In this document: piece by piece, positions 36,475 to 45,649 of the stretch | How positions within the stretch are numbered: position 1 is the first letter of the stretch | How the letters are laid out: the number at the start of each line of letters is the position of its first letter | NCBI RefSeq assembly: GCF_002102255.1 | Contig: NZ_LQPH01000173.1 | Span: 62,001-126,000, forward strand | Direction of reading: 5' to 3' | Length of the DNA stretch: 64,000 bases | Source of the DNA: Mycobacterium nebraskense | GTDB taxonomy: Bacteria; Actinomycetota; Actinomycetes; Mycobacteriales; Mycobacteriaceae | The notes under the pieces: generated by a model | Seen by the model: the letters and a program-made list of their open reading frames with translations, nothing else | Told to the model about the DNA's origin: nothing | Databases searched by the model: none | Program-made: the position numbers and the translations under genes

Positions 36475-37155
36475 TTACTCGTCGGAGCCGGACGCCCGCA
36501 GGTGCGCGGTGAGCAGGCGTTGGTCGAACCGTGAGCGCGACGCGATCACCTCTTTGCCCAACGCGGAGAAGTCTTTCGCGATCTGCTCGGCGAGCACGCC
36601 CAGCTTCATGTTGCGCACCTGGGACAACGACTTGAGCAGGTTGAACGCCGCCATCTCGTCGACGCCGTAGACCAGCATCAACATCCCTTTGGTTCGGTCG
36701 ATGGCGCCGCGACGCTCGGCGATTTCGGCCACCTTGGCGGTGATGTTCTCCTCGCGCTTGCGGCTGGGTCTCGGTGTCACGTCGACATAAAAGCCGTGGG
36801 TCCCGATGACGTCGCCGCTGCTGTCGCAGAGTTGATCGCCCACCACGACCACTTCACGGGTGTTGCCGCGGGTGTCGACGATGCGGTGCCGGGTACTGAA
36901 CGCCTGCCGGCGTTCGATCATGTCGTTGATCGTTGCGGCCACGTGCCGACGATCGTCGGGATGCTTGTGAGCAACCACCAGCTCCGTCGTCGGCGTCACC
37001 GTTCCGGGATCATAGCCGTGCATCCGCTGGACCTGATCGGACCATTCCCATCGTCGATCCTCGAAGTAGAAGCGAAACCAGCCGGCCCGCTGCGGTGTTC
37101 CGCCGGCGAGGGCCTGCTCAACCGCTGCCGATTGGCCGTCTAGTTCCCACGCCAC
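36475..37155 (-). CDS. PAS-ANTAR antitermination regulator
   Basis: A 226-residue protein. A PAS domain of the PAS_3 type occupies about residues 25-130 (FEDRRWEWSDQVQRMHGYDPG, then HPDDRRHVAATINDMIERRQ). An ANTAR RNA-binding domain follows at 140-205 (IAERRGAIDRTKGMLMLVYGVDEMAAFNLLK). ANTAR proteins bind twin hairpins in mRNA leaders to prevent termination. The GTG at 37155 is chosen because GGAG lies 8 bases upstream and the N-terminus begins just before recognisable sequence; it overlaps the upstream gene by 16 bases. Confidence 0.83.
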   Translation of the reverse strand: MAWELDGQSAAVEQALAGGTPQRAGWFRFYFEDRRWEWSDQVQRMHGYDPGTVTPTTELVVAHKHPDDRRHVAATINDMIERRQAFSTRHRIVDTRGNTREVVVVGDQLCDSSGDVIGTHGFYVDVTPRPSRKREENITAKVAEIAERRGAIDRTKGMLMLVYGVDEMAAFNLLKSLSQVRNMKLGVLAEQIAKDFSALGKEVIASRSRFDQRLLTAHLRASGSDE

Positions 37156-37520
37156 AACGCACGCTCCGTGTCTGACATCGTCGCCGCCGACCTCGCCGCC
37201 CATTTCTCGAGGGCCGCTTGCCGGATAGCGTCGCTTTCCTGCAGCCGGAGCTCGGACACCCGACACAGTTCGCGCGTTCGGTCGAGCTGCTGCCGCGCGC
37301 GCTGAATGGAACTGGCGACAGAAGGCTCCGGCGATCTGGGGGAATCGGAGTACGTGCCCCGGCCCATCCCGGAGCTTCGGCGAAGGGTCTCCCGCAGCAC
37401 GGCCGTCCGGCGCGCCGTCCGGGCGCGATGAGCCTTTTGCCGGCAGGCCGACGAGCAGTAGACCGCGTCGGACCGAGCCGAGAAGCCCGCCCCGCACACC
37501 GCGCACACGATCCCCCGCAC
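37140..37520 (-). CDS. Small Cys-rich zinc-ribbon hypothetical protein
   Basis: A 126-residue protein (GTG start). The N-terminus CAVCGAGFSARSDAVYCSSAC has four Cys in CxxC and CxxxC pairs, typical of a treble-clef or MYND-like zinc finger. The rest is an Arg-rich, helical region with a central Pro/Ser linker. No family is recognised. It overlaps the PAS-ANTAR gene, so the two are probably co-expressed; a nucleic-acid-linked role is inference. The exact start (37520 or 37508) is uncertain. Confidence 0.6.
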   Translation of the reverse strand: MRGIVCAVCGAGFSARSDAVYCSSACRQKAHRARTARRTAVLRETLRRSSGMGRGTYSDSPRSPEPSVASSIQRARQQLDRTRELCRVSELRLQESDAIRQAALEKWAARSAATMSDTERALWRGN

Positions 37521-37592
37521 ATCCGTTACGTTACAGCTACCGGCGGCGACGTGTTAGAGCTATAAACCAGGGAATTGCGGGCGTCCGGACGG

Positions 37593-38351
37593 TCAACCCA
37601 GCTGGTCGCGCAGCCTTTCCACCAGCCGGACCAACTTCGCGTAGTGCGACCCGGGCCAGTAGATCCGCCCGCATTCCGTGCACCGGCTGAACTCCTCGTA
37701 GTACTCGCGGGTCAGCGGCTCCAACTGATCGATCACCTCGTCCTTGCTGACCCGGCTCAACGTGCCGTTGCAGCGCACGCACCGGCTGAGCGGCGCCAGC
37801 CGCCGTCCCAGGTCAAGCCGTCGCAGCACGTCGAGCGCCTGCTCGTCGGGATCATCGGAGCGAACGAACAGGCCGTGCGTAATGGCGCGGCGCTTCAACA
37901 GGCCGCGATCACGGGTCAGCAGGATCCGGCGCTGCTCGCCGCTGATGTCGGCCAACGTCTTGTCGTCGGCGTCATTCGACCACCACACGTCGAACCCGAG
38001 CAGGCGCAGCAGCCAGGCCAGCCGGCCGAGGTTGACGTCGACGACGAACCGCGGATCGCGCAAGGGCACCGGCCGCAGCCGGGCGGTCGCCCCGACGTCG
38101 AGCGCCTCGAACATCGGGTAGGCGGCGATGCGGTCGCCGAAACTCGGGCGGTAGGCGAAGTCCCGCGGGGATCCGTTCACCAGGATCAGGTCCACCTCGG
38201 TGTGCGGGATGCCCATCGCCTCCAGCACGTCCTTGACGGTCTGGTGCGGCCGGAACGGGCGGCGCACCGTCGCCCCGCGCGACTCGGGCGCCAGGAAGTC
38301 GTTGAGCTCGGCGTACACCCGAACTTCGACGTACCCGGTCGGCTCGTTCAC
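37593..38351 (-). CDS. Ubiquitin-like domain fused to a Mut7-C RNase domain
   Basis: A 252-residue protein. Residues 1-95 form a ubiquitin-like (MoaD/ThiS-type) domain. Residues 100-245 are a Mut7-C PIN-like RNase domain with FVVDVNLGRLAWLLRLLGFD and LLTRDRGLL, and two zinc pairs CVRC and CTEC in the C-terminal ribbon. This architecture matches Rv0579. Such fusions are predicted ribonucleases tied to a ubiquitin-like fold, but no function is proven. The start overlaps the galK stop by four bases (ATGA), so it is translated with galT-galK. Confidence 0.87.
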   Translation of the reverse strand: MNEPTGYVEVRVYAELNDFLAPESRGATVRRPFRPHQTVKDVLEAMGIPHTEVDLILVNGSPRDFAYRPSFGDRIAAYPMFEALDVGATARLRPVPLRDPRFVVDVNLGRLAWLLRLLGFDVWWSNDADDKTLADISGEQRRILLTRDRGLLKRRAITHGLFVRSDDPDEQALDVLRRLDLGRRLAPLSRCVRCNGTLSRVSKDEVIDQLEPLTREYYEEFSRCTECGRIYWPGSHYAKLVRLVERLRDQLG

Positions 38352-39439
38352 TCACATGGCCCCGCGCCTACGGCGGCGCGGGTTCGGGTGATCGCCGGCT
38401 GCTCGAAACCGGCGTCGCCCAACGCGCGTCGCACCGCGTCGTCGACCGCGCCGGTGCGATCGGCAGGCACCAGCGCAATCACACAGCCGCCGAACCCCCC
38501 GCCGGTCATCCGCGCGCCCAGGGCGCCCGCCCGTACCGCGGTGTCGGCGATCAGGTCGATGTGTTCGGTGGTGATCTCGAAGTCGTCACGCATGGACGCG
38601 TGTGAGGCGTCAAAAATCCGCCCGGCTTCGGAAAAATTCGAATCATTCAGCGCCGCAACACAATCGAGTACCCGCTGATTCTCGCTCAGCACGTGGCGGG
38701 CCCGGCGGGCGTCGACCGGATCGCGCACCGCCGCGACGACGGATGGCCCGCGGTCCTGAAGCTCGCGCAGTGACGACGCACCCAGGTCCGCGGCCGCCCG
38801 CTCGCACGACGCGCGGCGCGCGGCATAGTCACCGCCGGCGTGCGTGTGGCGGGCGCGGGAGTCGATCAGCAGCAGCGTGACACCGGCGGCGTCCGGGTCG
38901 AAGGCCACCGGCGCGACGGTGAGGTCGCGGAAATCGATCAGCAGCGCCGTCCCCGGCCGGCCGAAGAGCGAGGCCAGCTGGTCGAGCAAACCCGTTGGGG
39001 CGCCGACGTAGTCGTTTTCGGCGCGCTGGGCGAGCCGCGCCTGTTCTTTGGCGTCGATGAGCACATCGGCGGCCGCCGCGATCGCGCCCAGCGCCGCGCA
39101 TTCCAGTGCCGCCGACGACGACAGCCCCGACCCCATCGCCACATCGCTGGTGATCCGCATCGCGCCGCCGGGCACCGGGTAGCCGGCCTGACGCAGCGCC
39201 CACATCACCCCGGCCACGTAGGCCGCCCAGCCGGCCACGTGGCCGGGAGCGGTGGCCAGCGGAATGCGCACCGGCCCGTCCGCGCGGTCGCTGGCCACGG
39301 TGATCGCATCGCCGTGGTCGGGCGCGAACGTCACCACGGTGCGCTGCGGCAGTGCGATCGGCAGTGCGAACCCCAGGTTGTAGTCGGTGTGCTCCCCGAT
39401 CAGGTTGATCCGCCCGGGCGCGGCGTACCGGACGGTCAT
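38348..39439 (-). CDS. galK: Galactokinase
   Basis: A 363-residue GHMP kinase. The galactokinase signature GRINLIGEHTDYN is at residues 9-21, the ATP loop is GSGLSSSAALE and the C-terminal GHMP motif is GARMTGGGFGGCV. GalK phosphorylates galactose at C1 in the Leloir pathway. It overlaps galT upstream and the Mut7-C gene downstream by four bases each. Confidence 0.94.
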   Translation of the reverse strand: MTVRYAAPGRINLIGEHTDYNLGFALPIALPQRTVVTFAPDHGDAITVASDRADGPVRIPLATAPGHVAGWAAYVAGVMWALRQAGYPVPGGAMRITSDVAMGSGLSSSAALECAALGAIAAAADVLIDAKEQARLAQRAENDYVGAPTGLLDQLASLFGRPGTALLIDFRDLTVAPVAFDPDAAGVTLLLIDSRARHTHAGGDYAARRASCERAAADLGASSLRELQDRGPSVVAAVRDPVDARRARHVLSENQRVLDCVAALNDSNFSEAGRIFDASHASMRDDFEITTEHIDLIADTAVRAGALGARMTGGGFGGCVIALVPADRTGAVDDAVRRALGDAGFEQPAITRTRAAVGAGPCE

Positions 39440-40515
39440 CCGAGCTCCCGCAGTCGCCGGGCCACGCTTTCGGGCGTGACGTCGCTGATGAACGCGTCCA
39501 TCGCCGACTCGGAGGCCGCCAGGTACTTGAGCTTGGTGGCGCTGCGCCGGATCGACATCAACTCGACGTGGAAGTAGCCGTCGGCCTGGGCGTCGGTGTC
39601 GGCGTACTGGTGCAACGCCGAAATGTAGGGCAGTGGCGACGAATACATCCGGTCGAATCGCCCCAGCACGTCGAGGTAGACCCGCGCGAACCCGTCCAGT
39701 TCGTCCTCGTCGAGTTCGATGATGTTGCGCACGAACCTGTTCGGGTAGATGTGCACCTCGACCGGCCAGCGCGCGGCAAACGGCACGAAAGCGGTGAACA
39801 GGTCGTCGCGCGCGATGATTCGGCTACCGACGGCGACCTCGCCGGCCAGCAGGTCGCCGAACAGGTTGGTGCCGTGGCGCATTCGGTGCTGGCGCGCCTG
39901 ATCCAGCATGGCGGAGGTGCGCGGCGTCAGATAGGGATAGCCGTAGATCTGGCCGTGCGGGTGGGTCAGCGTCACCCCGATCTCCTCGCCGCGGTTCTCG
40001 AAGCAGAACACCTGCTCGATGCCCGGCGTGGCCATCAGGTCGCCGGTGCGGTGCCGCCACGCCTCGATGACCAGCCGGGCGTGCGCCGGTTCCAGCCCCG
40101 CGAAGGAGCCGGTGTGGTTGCTGGAAAAGCAGATGACCTCGGTGCGGCCCTGCCCTGGCGCGGACACGAAGCCGTCACCGGCGGGCGCGAGCGCCGGCCC
40201 GGTGCCGGACAGGCTGGGGAACCGGTTTTCGAACACGACGACGTCGTAGTCCGGTGCGGGCACCTCGCTGGTCAGCCCGGTCGGACCCGGGCACAGCGGG
40301 CACTGGTCGGGGGGCGGTTTGTAGGTGCGGTCCTGGCGCAGCGCCGCGACGATCACCCACTGCCCCGTTGTCCGGTCGAACCGCAGCTCGGTCTGCCGCC
40401 CGTCGCGCGCCGGCAGCGGCCTACGATCTTCGACCGGCGCCGGACGGTGCCCGGGCAGCGCGAAGAACAGCAGGTCACGGCCGTCGGCCAGCTTCGCCCG
40501 CGTCGGCGCTGTCAC
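39436..40515 (-). CDS. galT: Galactose-1-phosphate uridylyltransferase
   Basis: A 359-residue GalT with GTG start. Zinc ligands are in CPLCPG, the active-site HxHxQ motif is in THPHGQIYGYP and C-terminal HVELMS is present. GalT exchanges UMP between UDP-glucose and galactose-1-phosphate. The gene is intact, unlike M. tuberculosis, where galT is annotated as two pieces (Rv0618 and Rv0619). The stop overlaps galK (ATGA). Confidence 0.93.
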   Translation of the reverse strand: MTAPTRAKLADGRDLLFFALPGHRPAPVEDRRPLPARDGRQTELRFDRTTGQWVIVAALRQDRTYKPPPDQCPLCPGPTGLTSEVPAPDYDVVVFENRFPSLSGTGPALAPAGDGFVSAPGQGRTEVICFSSNHTGSFAGLEPAHARLVIEAWRHRTGDLMATPGIEQVFCFENRGEEIGVTLTHPHGQIYGYPYLTPRTSAMLDQARQHRMRHGTNLFGDLLAGEVAVGSRIIARDDLFTAFVPFAARWPVEVHIYPNRFVRNIIELDEDELDGFARVYLDVLGRFDRMYSSPLPYISALHQYADTDAQADGYFHVELMSIRRSATKLKYLAASESAMDAFISDVTPESVARRLRELG

Positions 40516-40608
40516 GATGTCGAAGACTAGCTTGGCCGCCGCAACGCGGTTCGGGTAACCATGATGGGTCCAGCAGGCGAGAAGGCCGAATCCGGGGCTG
40601 ATCGCCGT

Positions 40609-41028
40609 TCAGAGGCCGGGCAGGCAGGCCGGAAAGTAGCAGGGCTGGTTGGGTGACTGCGCCTTCGGCAGCAGGTCAACCAGCTGGAGCATGGTCTGCC
40701 AAAGCCGCAGTTCCACCCCGGGCCGCTGTGCGGGCGGGAGGTTTTGCACGTCGTTGGACACCGTGGTGGCCTGCTGCTGCAGTTGCGCCAGCCGTTGTTG
40801 TCGTTGCGCAGGGCTGAGGTTGTCCCAGTTGTCGTGTAGTTCAGACACCTGGCGCTGCAGCTCTGCGACTTCCGCCTCGGGGTCGGACTGCGGGCTCGGG
40901 GCTGACGGCGGGCGCAACGGGTGCAAGTGGCTCGGGACGGGTGCCACCGTGACCTCGGCCTGCGCGCAACCGGCCGTCGCCACCGCGCCGGCAGCAAGGC
41001 CGGCCGCCACGATCGCAATGATTCTCAT
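40609..41028 (-). CDS. Small exported coiled-coil lipoprotein-like protein
   Basis: A 139-residue protein of unknown function. The signal peptide MRIIAIVAAGLAAGAVATAGC ends in a weak lipobox (ATAGC). After a Pro-rich stretch, AEVAELQRQVSELHDNW and QRQQRLAQLQQQATTV form a Gln-rich coiled coil. Two C-terminal Cys, in CYFPAC, may be disulfide bonded. It lies 93 bases upstream of galT on the same strand and is divergent from the P450 gene, so it could head the gal operon. Confidence 0.65.
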   Translation of the reverse strand: MRIIAIVAAGLAAGAVATAGCAQAEVTVAPVPSHLHPLRPPSAPSPQSDPEAEVAELQRQVSELHDNWDNLSPAQRQQRLAQLQQQATTVSNDVQNLPPAQRPGVELRLWQTMLQLVDLLPKAQSPNQPCYFPACLPGL

Positions 41029-41127
41029 TGAGGCTTCATTTCTTCAAGGCTCGGCTTTATGGTGCTGGCAGTAAGACACGTCGGGTTTGCTACCGATCCC
41101 AATAGGCACGTCTCTAGGAGAAATCCG

Positions 41128-42381
41128 ATGGCCACACCGAACCTCCCGCCCGGCTTTGATTTCACCGACCCCGACATCTACGCCCACAGGCTGCCGGTGC
41201 GCGAGTTCGCCGAATTGCGCGCGACGGAACCGATCTGGTGGAACGAGCAGGCGCCCGACGCGGGCGGCTTCGGCGACGGTGGCTACTGGGTGGTGACCAA
41301 ACACCGCGACATCCGTGATGTCTCGCTGCGCAGCGACGTCTTCTCCTCGGCCATGAAGTCGATCGTGCCGCGTTACCGGGAAGACCTGGCGGCCGGGCAA
41401 ATTGAGGCGGGGCGGGCGTCGATGATCATGATGGACGACCCCGAGCACAGCCGGCTGCGCAAGATCGTCTCGCGGGCCTTCACGCCGCGCTCGGTCGAGC
41501 GGCTGCGCGCCGAACTCTCCGAGCGGGCGCGGCGCATCGTGACCGAAGCCGCAGCAGCGGGGTCGGGGGACTTCGTCCGCCAGGTGGCCTGCGAGTTGCC
41601 GCTGCAGGCCATCTCCGGCCTGCTCGGGGTGCCGCAGGAGGATTACGACAAGCTGTTCGACTGGACCAACAACATGATCGGCAGCGACGACCCGGAGTTC
41701 GCCGACAACGACTCGCTCACCTCAGCGGGCGAATTGATGTGGTATGCCATGCAATTGGCGGCCCGCAAGCGCGAGAACCCTGGTGACGACATCGTCACGA
41801 CGCTGGTCCACGCCGACGCCGAGGGCCAGCGCCTGTCCGAGGATGAATTCGGAATGTTCGTGGTCACGCTGGCCGTCGCCGGAAACGAGACGACCCGCAA
41901 CTCCATCACTCAGGGAATGATGGCCTTCACCGACTACCCCGCGCAGTGGGAGTTGTTCAAGGCGCAGCGGCCCAAGACCGCGGCCGACGAGATAATCCGT
42001 TGGGCGACACCGATCACGGCGTTTCAGCGCACCGCGTGCGAGGACACCGAGCTCGGCGGGGTCCGGATCACCAAGGGGCAGCGGGTGGTGTTGTTCTACC
42101 GCTCGGCCAACTTCGACGAAGAGGTTTTCAACGACCCGTATGCCTTCAACATCTTGCGCAGCCCGAACCCGCACGTCGGTTTCGGCGGCACCGGGGCGCA
42201 CTACTGCATCGGCGCGAACCTGGCGCGCATGACGATCGACCTGATGTTCAACGCGCTCGCCGATCACGTGCCCGACCTGACTTCGCTGGCGAATCCCGAG
42301 CGACTGCGGTCGTCGTTCATCAACGGCATCAAGCACTGGCAGGTCGATTACCGGGGCGCGCGAAGTGAGGTCGCCCACTAG
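41128..42381 (+). CDS. Cytochrome P450, CYP125-like
   Basis: A 417-residue P450. The heme motif FGGTGAHYCIGANLAR, the I-helix VAGNETTRNSITQG and ERR-region WATPITAFQRTA are present. Sequence such as PNLPPGFDFTDPDIYAHRLPV and HWQVDYRG is very close to CYP125A1, the cholesterol C26/C27 oxidase. The genomic context here is not the cholesterol kstR cluster, so this is probably an extra CYP125 paralog. The ATG at 41128 follows TAGGAG; an upstream frame from 41059 has no ribosome site. Its 3' end overlaps the convergent P450 by 53 bases. Confidence 0.88.
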   Translation: MATPNLPPGFDFTDPDIYAHRLPVREFAELRATEPIWWNEQAPDAGGFGDGGYWVVTKHRDIRDVSLRSDVFSSAMKSIVPRYREDLAAGQIEAGRASMIMMDDPEHSRLRKIVSRAFTPRSVERLRAELSERARRIVTEAAAAGSGDFVRQVACELPLQAISGLLGVPQEDYDKLFDWTNNMIGSDDPEFADNDSLTSAGELMWYAMQLAARKRENPGDDIVTTLVHADAEGQRLSEDEFGMFVVTLAVAGNETTRNSITQGMMAFTDYPAQWELFKAQRPKTAADEIIRWATPITAFQRTACEDTELGGVRITKGQRVVLFYRSANFDEEVFNDPYAFNILRSPNPHVGFGGTGAHYCIGANLARMTIDLMFNALADHVPDLTSLANPERLRSSFINGIKHWQVDYRGARSEVAH

Positions 42382-43720
42382 TTGTGGCGGGGACGTCCCT
42401 GATCGCCCGCACGCGAATGCGAGCGCCACGATGCGGCACTAGGACAACGAATTTCAGCTTCTGCCGCTCGTCGGTCGCGGCCGTGGTGCTCAGCTCGGCC
42501 CGGCGCAGAATCTCGCGCAACACCACGCGCATCTCGACCATGGCGAAGCCGGCGCCGAGACAGCGGCGGTTGCCACCGCCGAACGGGAACCAGGTCGTCG
42601 GGCTCAGGGTGGCGCCCAGCATGCGGTCCGGATCGAATCGGTGCGGATCCGGGTACACAGCGGCGCTCGTGTGCACCAGCCCAATTCCGGGCGCCACCAT
42701 CACCCCGGCCGGCAGCCGGTAGCCGGCCACGTCGGCCGGTTCGGTCAGCACCCGCCCCACGTCGAACACCACCGGACGGATCCGCAACGTCTCCTTCACC
42801 AGCGCGTCGAGATACTCGTCGCCGGCCGGATCGCCCGCGGCGCCGGCCTCAGCGGCGGCCACGGCCTTGGCCAATACGGCCGGGTGGCGGGTCAACCGCT
42901 CGAGCGCCCAGGACAACCCGTTCGCGGTGGTGTCGTGCCCGGCCACCAGCAACGTCATCAGCTGGTCGCGCAGCTCACGGTCGGACATCGTGCGGCCGCC
43001 GTCGTCGGCGCGGACCAGCATGGCCAGCACGTCGGTGCGGTTGGCCAGGTTGGGGTCCGCTCGGCGCTCGGCGATCTCCGTGTAGAGCAGGCGGTCGGCT
43101 TCAGCCATCCGCCGACGCAGCCCTCGCCACGGGAGGTAGCGCTGCAGCTCCGGCTTCGCCAGTGCCAGAGTCGCCCATGGACCCACGCTGAGCAGCCGCG
43201 GCATGATCTCACGCAGCGCCGCGAGCCGGGCCGGGTCGGTGGCGCCGATGACCGTCCGCAGGATCACCTCAAGGGTGATCTCCGACATCTTGGGCGCGGC
43301 CGCGAAGCTCTTGCCCACCGGCCACCCCGCGATATTCGCCGCGGCGATCTCGGCCATCAGCCCCGCTTGGCGTGCGACGGCGTCGCGATGGAATGGCGGC
43401 ACCATCAGACGGCGCCGATCCCGGTGGACGTCTTCGTCGATCACCAGAAGGGAGGTGTCGCCCAGCAGCCCGCTCAGCATCGAATTCGCTTCGCCGGCAT
43501 GGAAGACGTGCGGGTCGCCGGCGAACACCGTCTTGATATCGGCCGGGTCGGCCAAATACACCAGCGTGCCCATTCCCGCGACGCGCAGCGTGAACACATT
43601 GCCATAACGACGCCGGCAGGCGGCGACAAAGTGCGACCCGCGGTACAGCATCAACGCGGCCTGCACCGCCGGGGGCAGCCGGGGCCCCGGCGGAAGCGCG
43701 GTACGCGCGGCTTTGCGCAT
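42329..43720 (-). CDS. Cytochrome P450, CYP135/CYP138-like
   Basis: A 463-residue P450. The I-helix is VAGHDTTANGL, the ExxR motif ETLRIRP and the heme loop FPFGGGNRRCLGAGFA. The N-terminus LPPGPRLPPAVQAALML and the mid-region HRDRRRLMVPPFHRDAV place it in the CYP135/CYP138 group by recognition; the subfamily is not certain. The substrate is unknown. It is convergent with, and overlaps, the CYP125-like gene, and is followed 34 bases away by the hydrolase gene on the same strand. Confidence 0.85.
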   Translation of the reverse strand: MRKAARTALPPGPRLPPAVQAALMLYRGSHFVAACRRRYGNVFTLRVAGMGTLVYLADPADIKTVFAGDPHVFHAGEANSMLSGLLGDTSLLVIDEDVHRDRRRLMVPPFHRDAVARQAGLMAEIAAANIAGWPVGKSFAAAPKMSEITLEVILRTVIGATDPARLAALREIMPRLLSVGPWATLALAKPELQRYLPWRGLRRRMAEADRLLYTEIAERRADPNLANRTDVLAMLVRADDGGRTMSDRELRDQLMTLLVAGHDTTANGLSWALERLTRHPAVLAKAVAAAEAGAAGDPAGDEYLDALVKETLRIRPVVFDVGRVLTEPADVAGYRLPAGVMVAPGIGLVHTSAAVYPDPHRFDPDRMLGATLSPTTWFPFGGGNRRCLGAGFAMVEMRVVLREILRRAELSTTAATDERQKLKFVVLVPHRGARIRVRAIRDVPATTSGRPHFARPGNRPASA

Positions 43721-43754
43721 CGCCGCAATCTTACGACCGGCTTGCGCGACGAAG

Positions 43755-44639
43755 CTACGCCTCAGATTCCAGGCGCAGCCGGGTAGTCGCCGTTTCGTGG
43801 CGGTTGCCCGTTGCGATGAAGTCCTCGATCAGCTCCACCACCTGATTCGGCGCCTCCACCTGTGCGAAGTGGCCGACGTCGGGCAGGATTTCGAGCCTGG
43901 CGTCGGTACGAGCCTCGTGCGCGGCGTACGCGTGATCGACGGGGATGATGCCGTCACGCTCTCCCCAGATCGCCATGACGGGCAAGTCCTCGCGCAGCCG
44001 CAGCCTGCTGAGCGCGCTGACCGCCTGGCCGCGGTAATCGACCACCGAGCGCAGTGTCCGCAGGAAAGACTGGCGCGTTTCGCCATCCGACAGCGACGAG
44101 TAGGCGCTCCAGATCTCGGCCCCGCGCGGCGACTGGATCCCGGCGCTCCTCAGCCACGACCTGACCCGATTGCCGACGGACAGGACGGGCTTCGGCGCGA
44201 TGATCGGCAACACCAGCTCCGCCCCGGGCGCCGAGAGCAGCCGCAGCACCCAACCGACGTCGGGACCGAGGCCGCCGCTGCTGATCAGGATCAACCGCTT
44301 GGCGTAGTCGGGGTGCTGATAGACGAACTGCATCGCGACCCCGCCACCGAGCGATTGACCGACCAGGGTGGCCTGGCTGACGCCGAGTTCGTCGAGCAGG
44401 TCACGAAGCCACACCGCGAATGCGCCCAGCGAATAGTCCGTGCGCGGTTTCGCCGATTCCCCGTGGCCGAGCAGGTCCGGGGCGATGACCCGGAACTTCT
44501 TCGACAGCGGCGGTATCACCAACCGCCACGTCTCCGAGCTGCCGGCCATCCCGTGGATGAGCAGGAGCACCTCGCCGTCGCCCTCGTCACGGTAGGCGAC
44601 CCGATCGCCGTGCAGCTCGAGAAACTTCAACTGACTCAT
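43755..44639 (-). CDS. Alpha/beta hydrolase
   Basis: A 294-residue hydrolase. The oxyanion loop is LIHGMAGSSETW, the nucleophile elbow LVGQSLGGG (Ser), the acid region is IWGERDGIIP and the His is in DVGHFAQVEAP. It belongs to the large epoxide-hydrolase/haloperoxidase-like group, so the exact reaction is open. The ATG at 44639 (MSQLKFLE) gives the usual N-terminus; longer frames run into the divergent promoter region. It may be co-transcribed with the downstream P450. Confidence 0.82.
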   Translation of the reverse strand: MSQLKFLELHGDRVAYRDEGDGEVLLLIHGMAGSSETWRLVIPPLSKKFRVIAPDLLGHGESAKPRTDYSLGAFAVWLRDLLDELGVSQATLVGQSLGGGVAMQFVYQHPDYAKRLILISSGGLGPDVGWVLRLLSAPGAELVLPIIAPKPVLSVGNRVRSWLRSAGIQSPRGAEIWSAYSSLSDGETRQSFLRTLRSVVDYRGQAVSALSRLRLREDLPVMAIWGERDGIIPVDHAYAAHEARTDARLEILPDVGHFAQVEAPNQVVELIEDFIATGNRHETATTRLRLESEA

Positions 44640-44749
44640 CCCCCGGGTGTACCCGCTCTGGCGCTGCTGTAGGGCCCCGCACGGGCAAATAGTGACGGAA
44701 AACGCTTCCGGCCCCCACAGTGCCGGACGCCTCAGCGATGATTTAGTCC

Positions 44750-45649
44750 ATGACCGAACCGGTTGCGGCCCGTGTGGCCGTCTACCTCGACTTTGACAAC
44801 ATCGTGATCTCACGATACGACCAGGTTCATGGCCGCAGCTCGTTCCAGCGGGACAAAGCCAAGGGGCTCGAGCAGTATTCCGAGCGGCTGGACCGGGCCA
44901 CCGTCGACGTCGGCGCGATCCTAGACTTCGCGTCGTCGTTCGGGACCCTGGTGCTCACCCGTGCCTATGCGGACTGGTCGGCGGACATCAACGCCGGATA
45001 CCGCGGACAGCTGGTGGCCCGCGCGGTCGACCTGGTGCAGTTGTTCCCGGCGGCGGCCTACGGCAAGAACGGCGCCGACATCCGGCTGGCCGTCGACGCG
45101 GTCGAGGACATGTTCCGGCTGCCCGACCTGACCCACGTGGTGATCGTGGCCGGTGACTCCGACTACATCCCATTGGCCCAGCGGTGTAAGAGGCTCGGCC
45201 GGTACGTGGTGGGCATCGGGGTGGCCGGCGCGTCGAGCCGGGCGCTGGCGGCGGCCTGTGACGAGTTCGTCATCTATGACTCGCTCCCGGGGGTGCCGGC
45301 ACTGGAACCGGAGCCCGCGGCCCCGGACGCCGGTGCCGAGGCCAAGCCACCGAAGCGACGGACCGGGCGCGCCAACGCTGCGCAGCCCGAGGAACCGGAG
45401 CCACCCGATCCGCAGGCCGCCGCCACGGCACTCCTGACGCGCGCGCTGCAGATCGGCTTGGAGAAGGACGACGTCGACTGGCTGCACAACTCGGCCGTGA
45501 AGGCACAGATGAAGCGGATGGACCCGTCGTTCAGCGAAAGGTCTTTGGGATTCCGGTCATTCAGCGATTTCCTGCGGTCGCGGTCCGACGTCGTTGAGTT
45601 GGACGAGACGTCGACGACCCGGATGGTGCGGCTTCGTGCCCAAGACTGA
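44750..45649 (+). CDS. NYN-domain protein with C-terminal OST-HTH-like domain
   Basis: A 299-residue protein. The N-terminal NYN (PIN-like) nuclease domain has VAVYLDFDNIVIS, NGADIRLAVDAV and VIVAGDSDYIPLAQRC, which supply the acidic metal-binding residues. A Pro/Ala-rich linker leads to a C-terminal helical domain at about 225-295 with KAQMKRMDPSFSERSLGFRSFSDFL, the OST-HTH/LOTUS pattern. These proteins are predicted RNA-binding endoribonucleases. The stop lies 14 bases inside the next gene. Confidence 0.87.
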   Translation: MTEPVAARVAVYLDFDNIVISRYDQVHGRSSFQRDKAKGLEQYSERLDRATVDVGAILDFASSFGTLVLTRAYADWSADINAGYRGQLVARAVDLVQLFPAAAYGKNGADIRLAVDAVEDMFRLPDLTHVVIVAGDSDYIPLAQRCKRLGRYVVGIGVAGASSRALAAACDEFVIYDSLPGVPALEPEPAAPDAGAEAKPPKRRTGRANAAQPEEPEPPDPQAAATALLTRALQIGLEKDDVDWLHNSAVKAQMKRMDPSFSERSLGFRSFSDFLRSRSDVVELDETSTTRMVRLRAQD

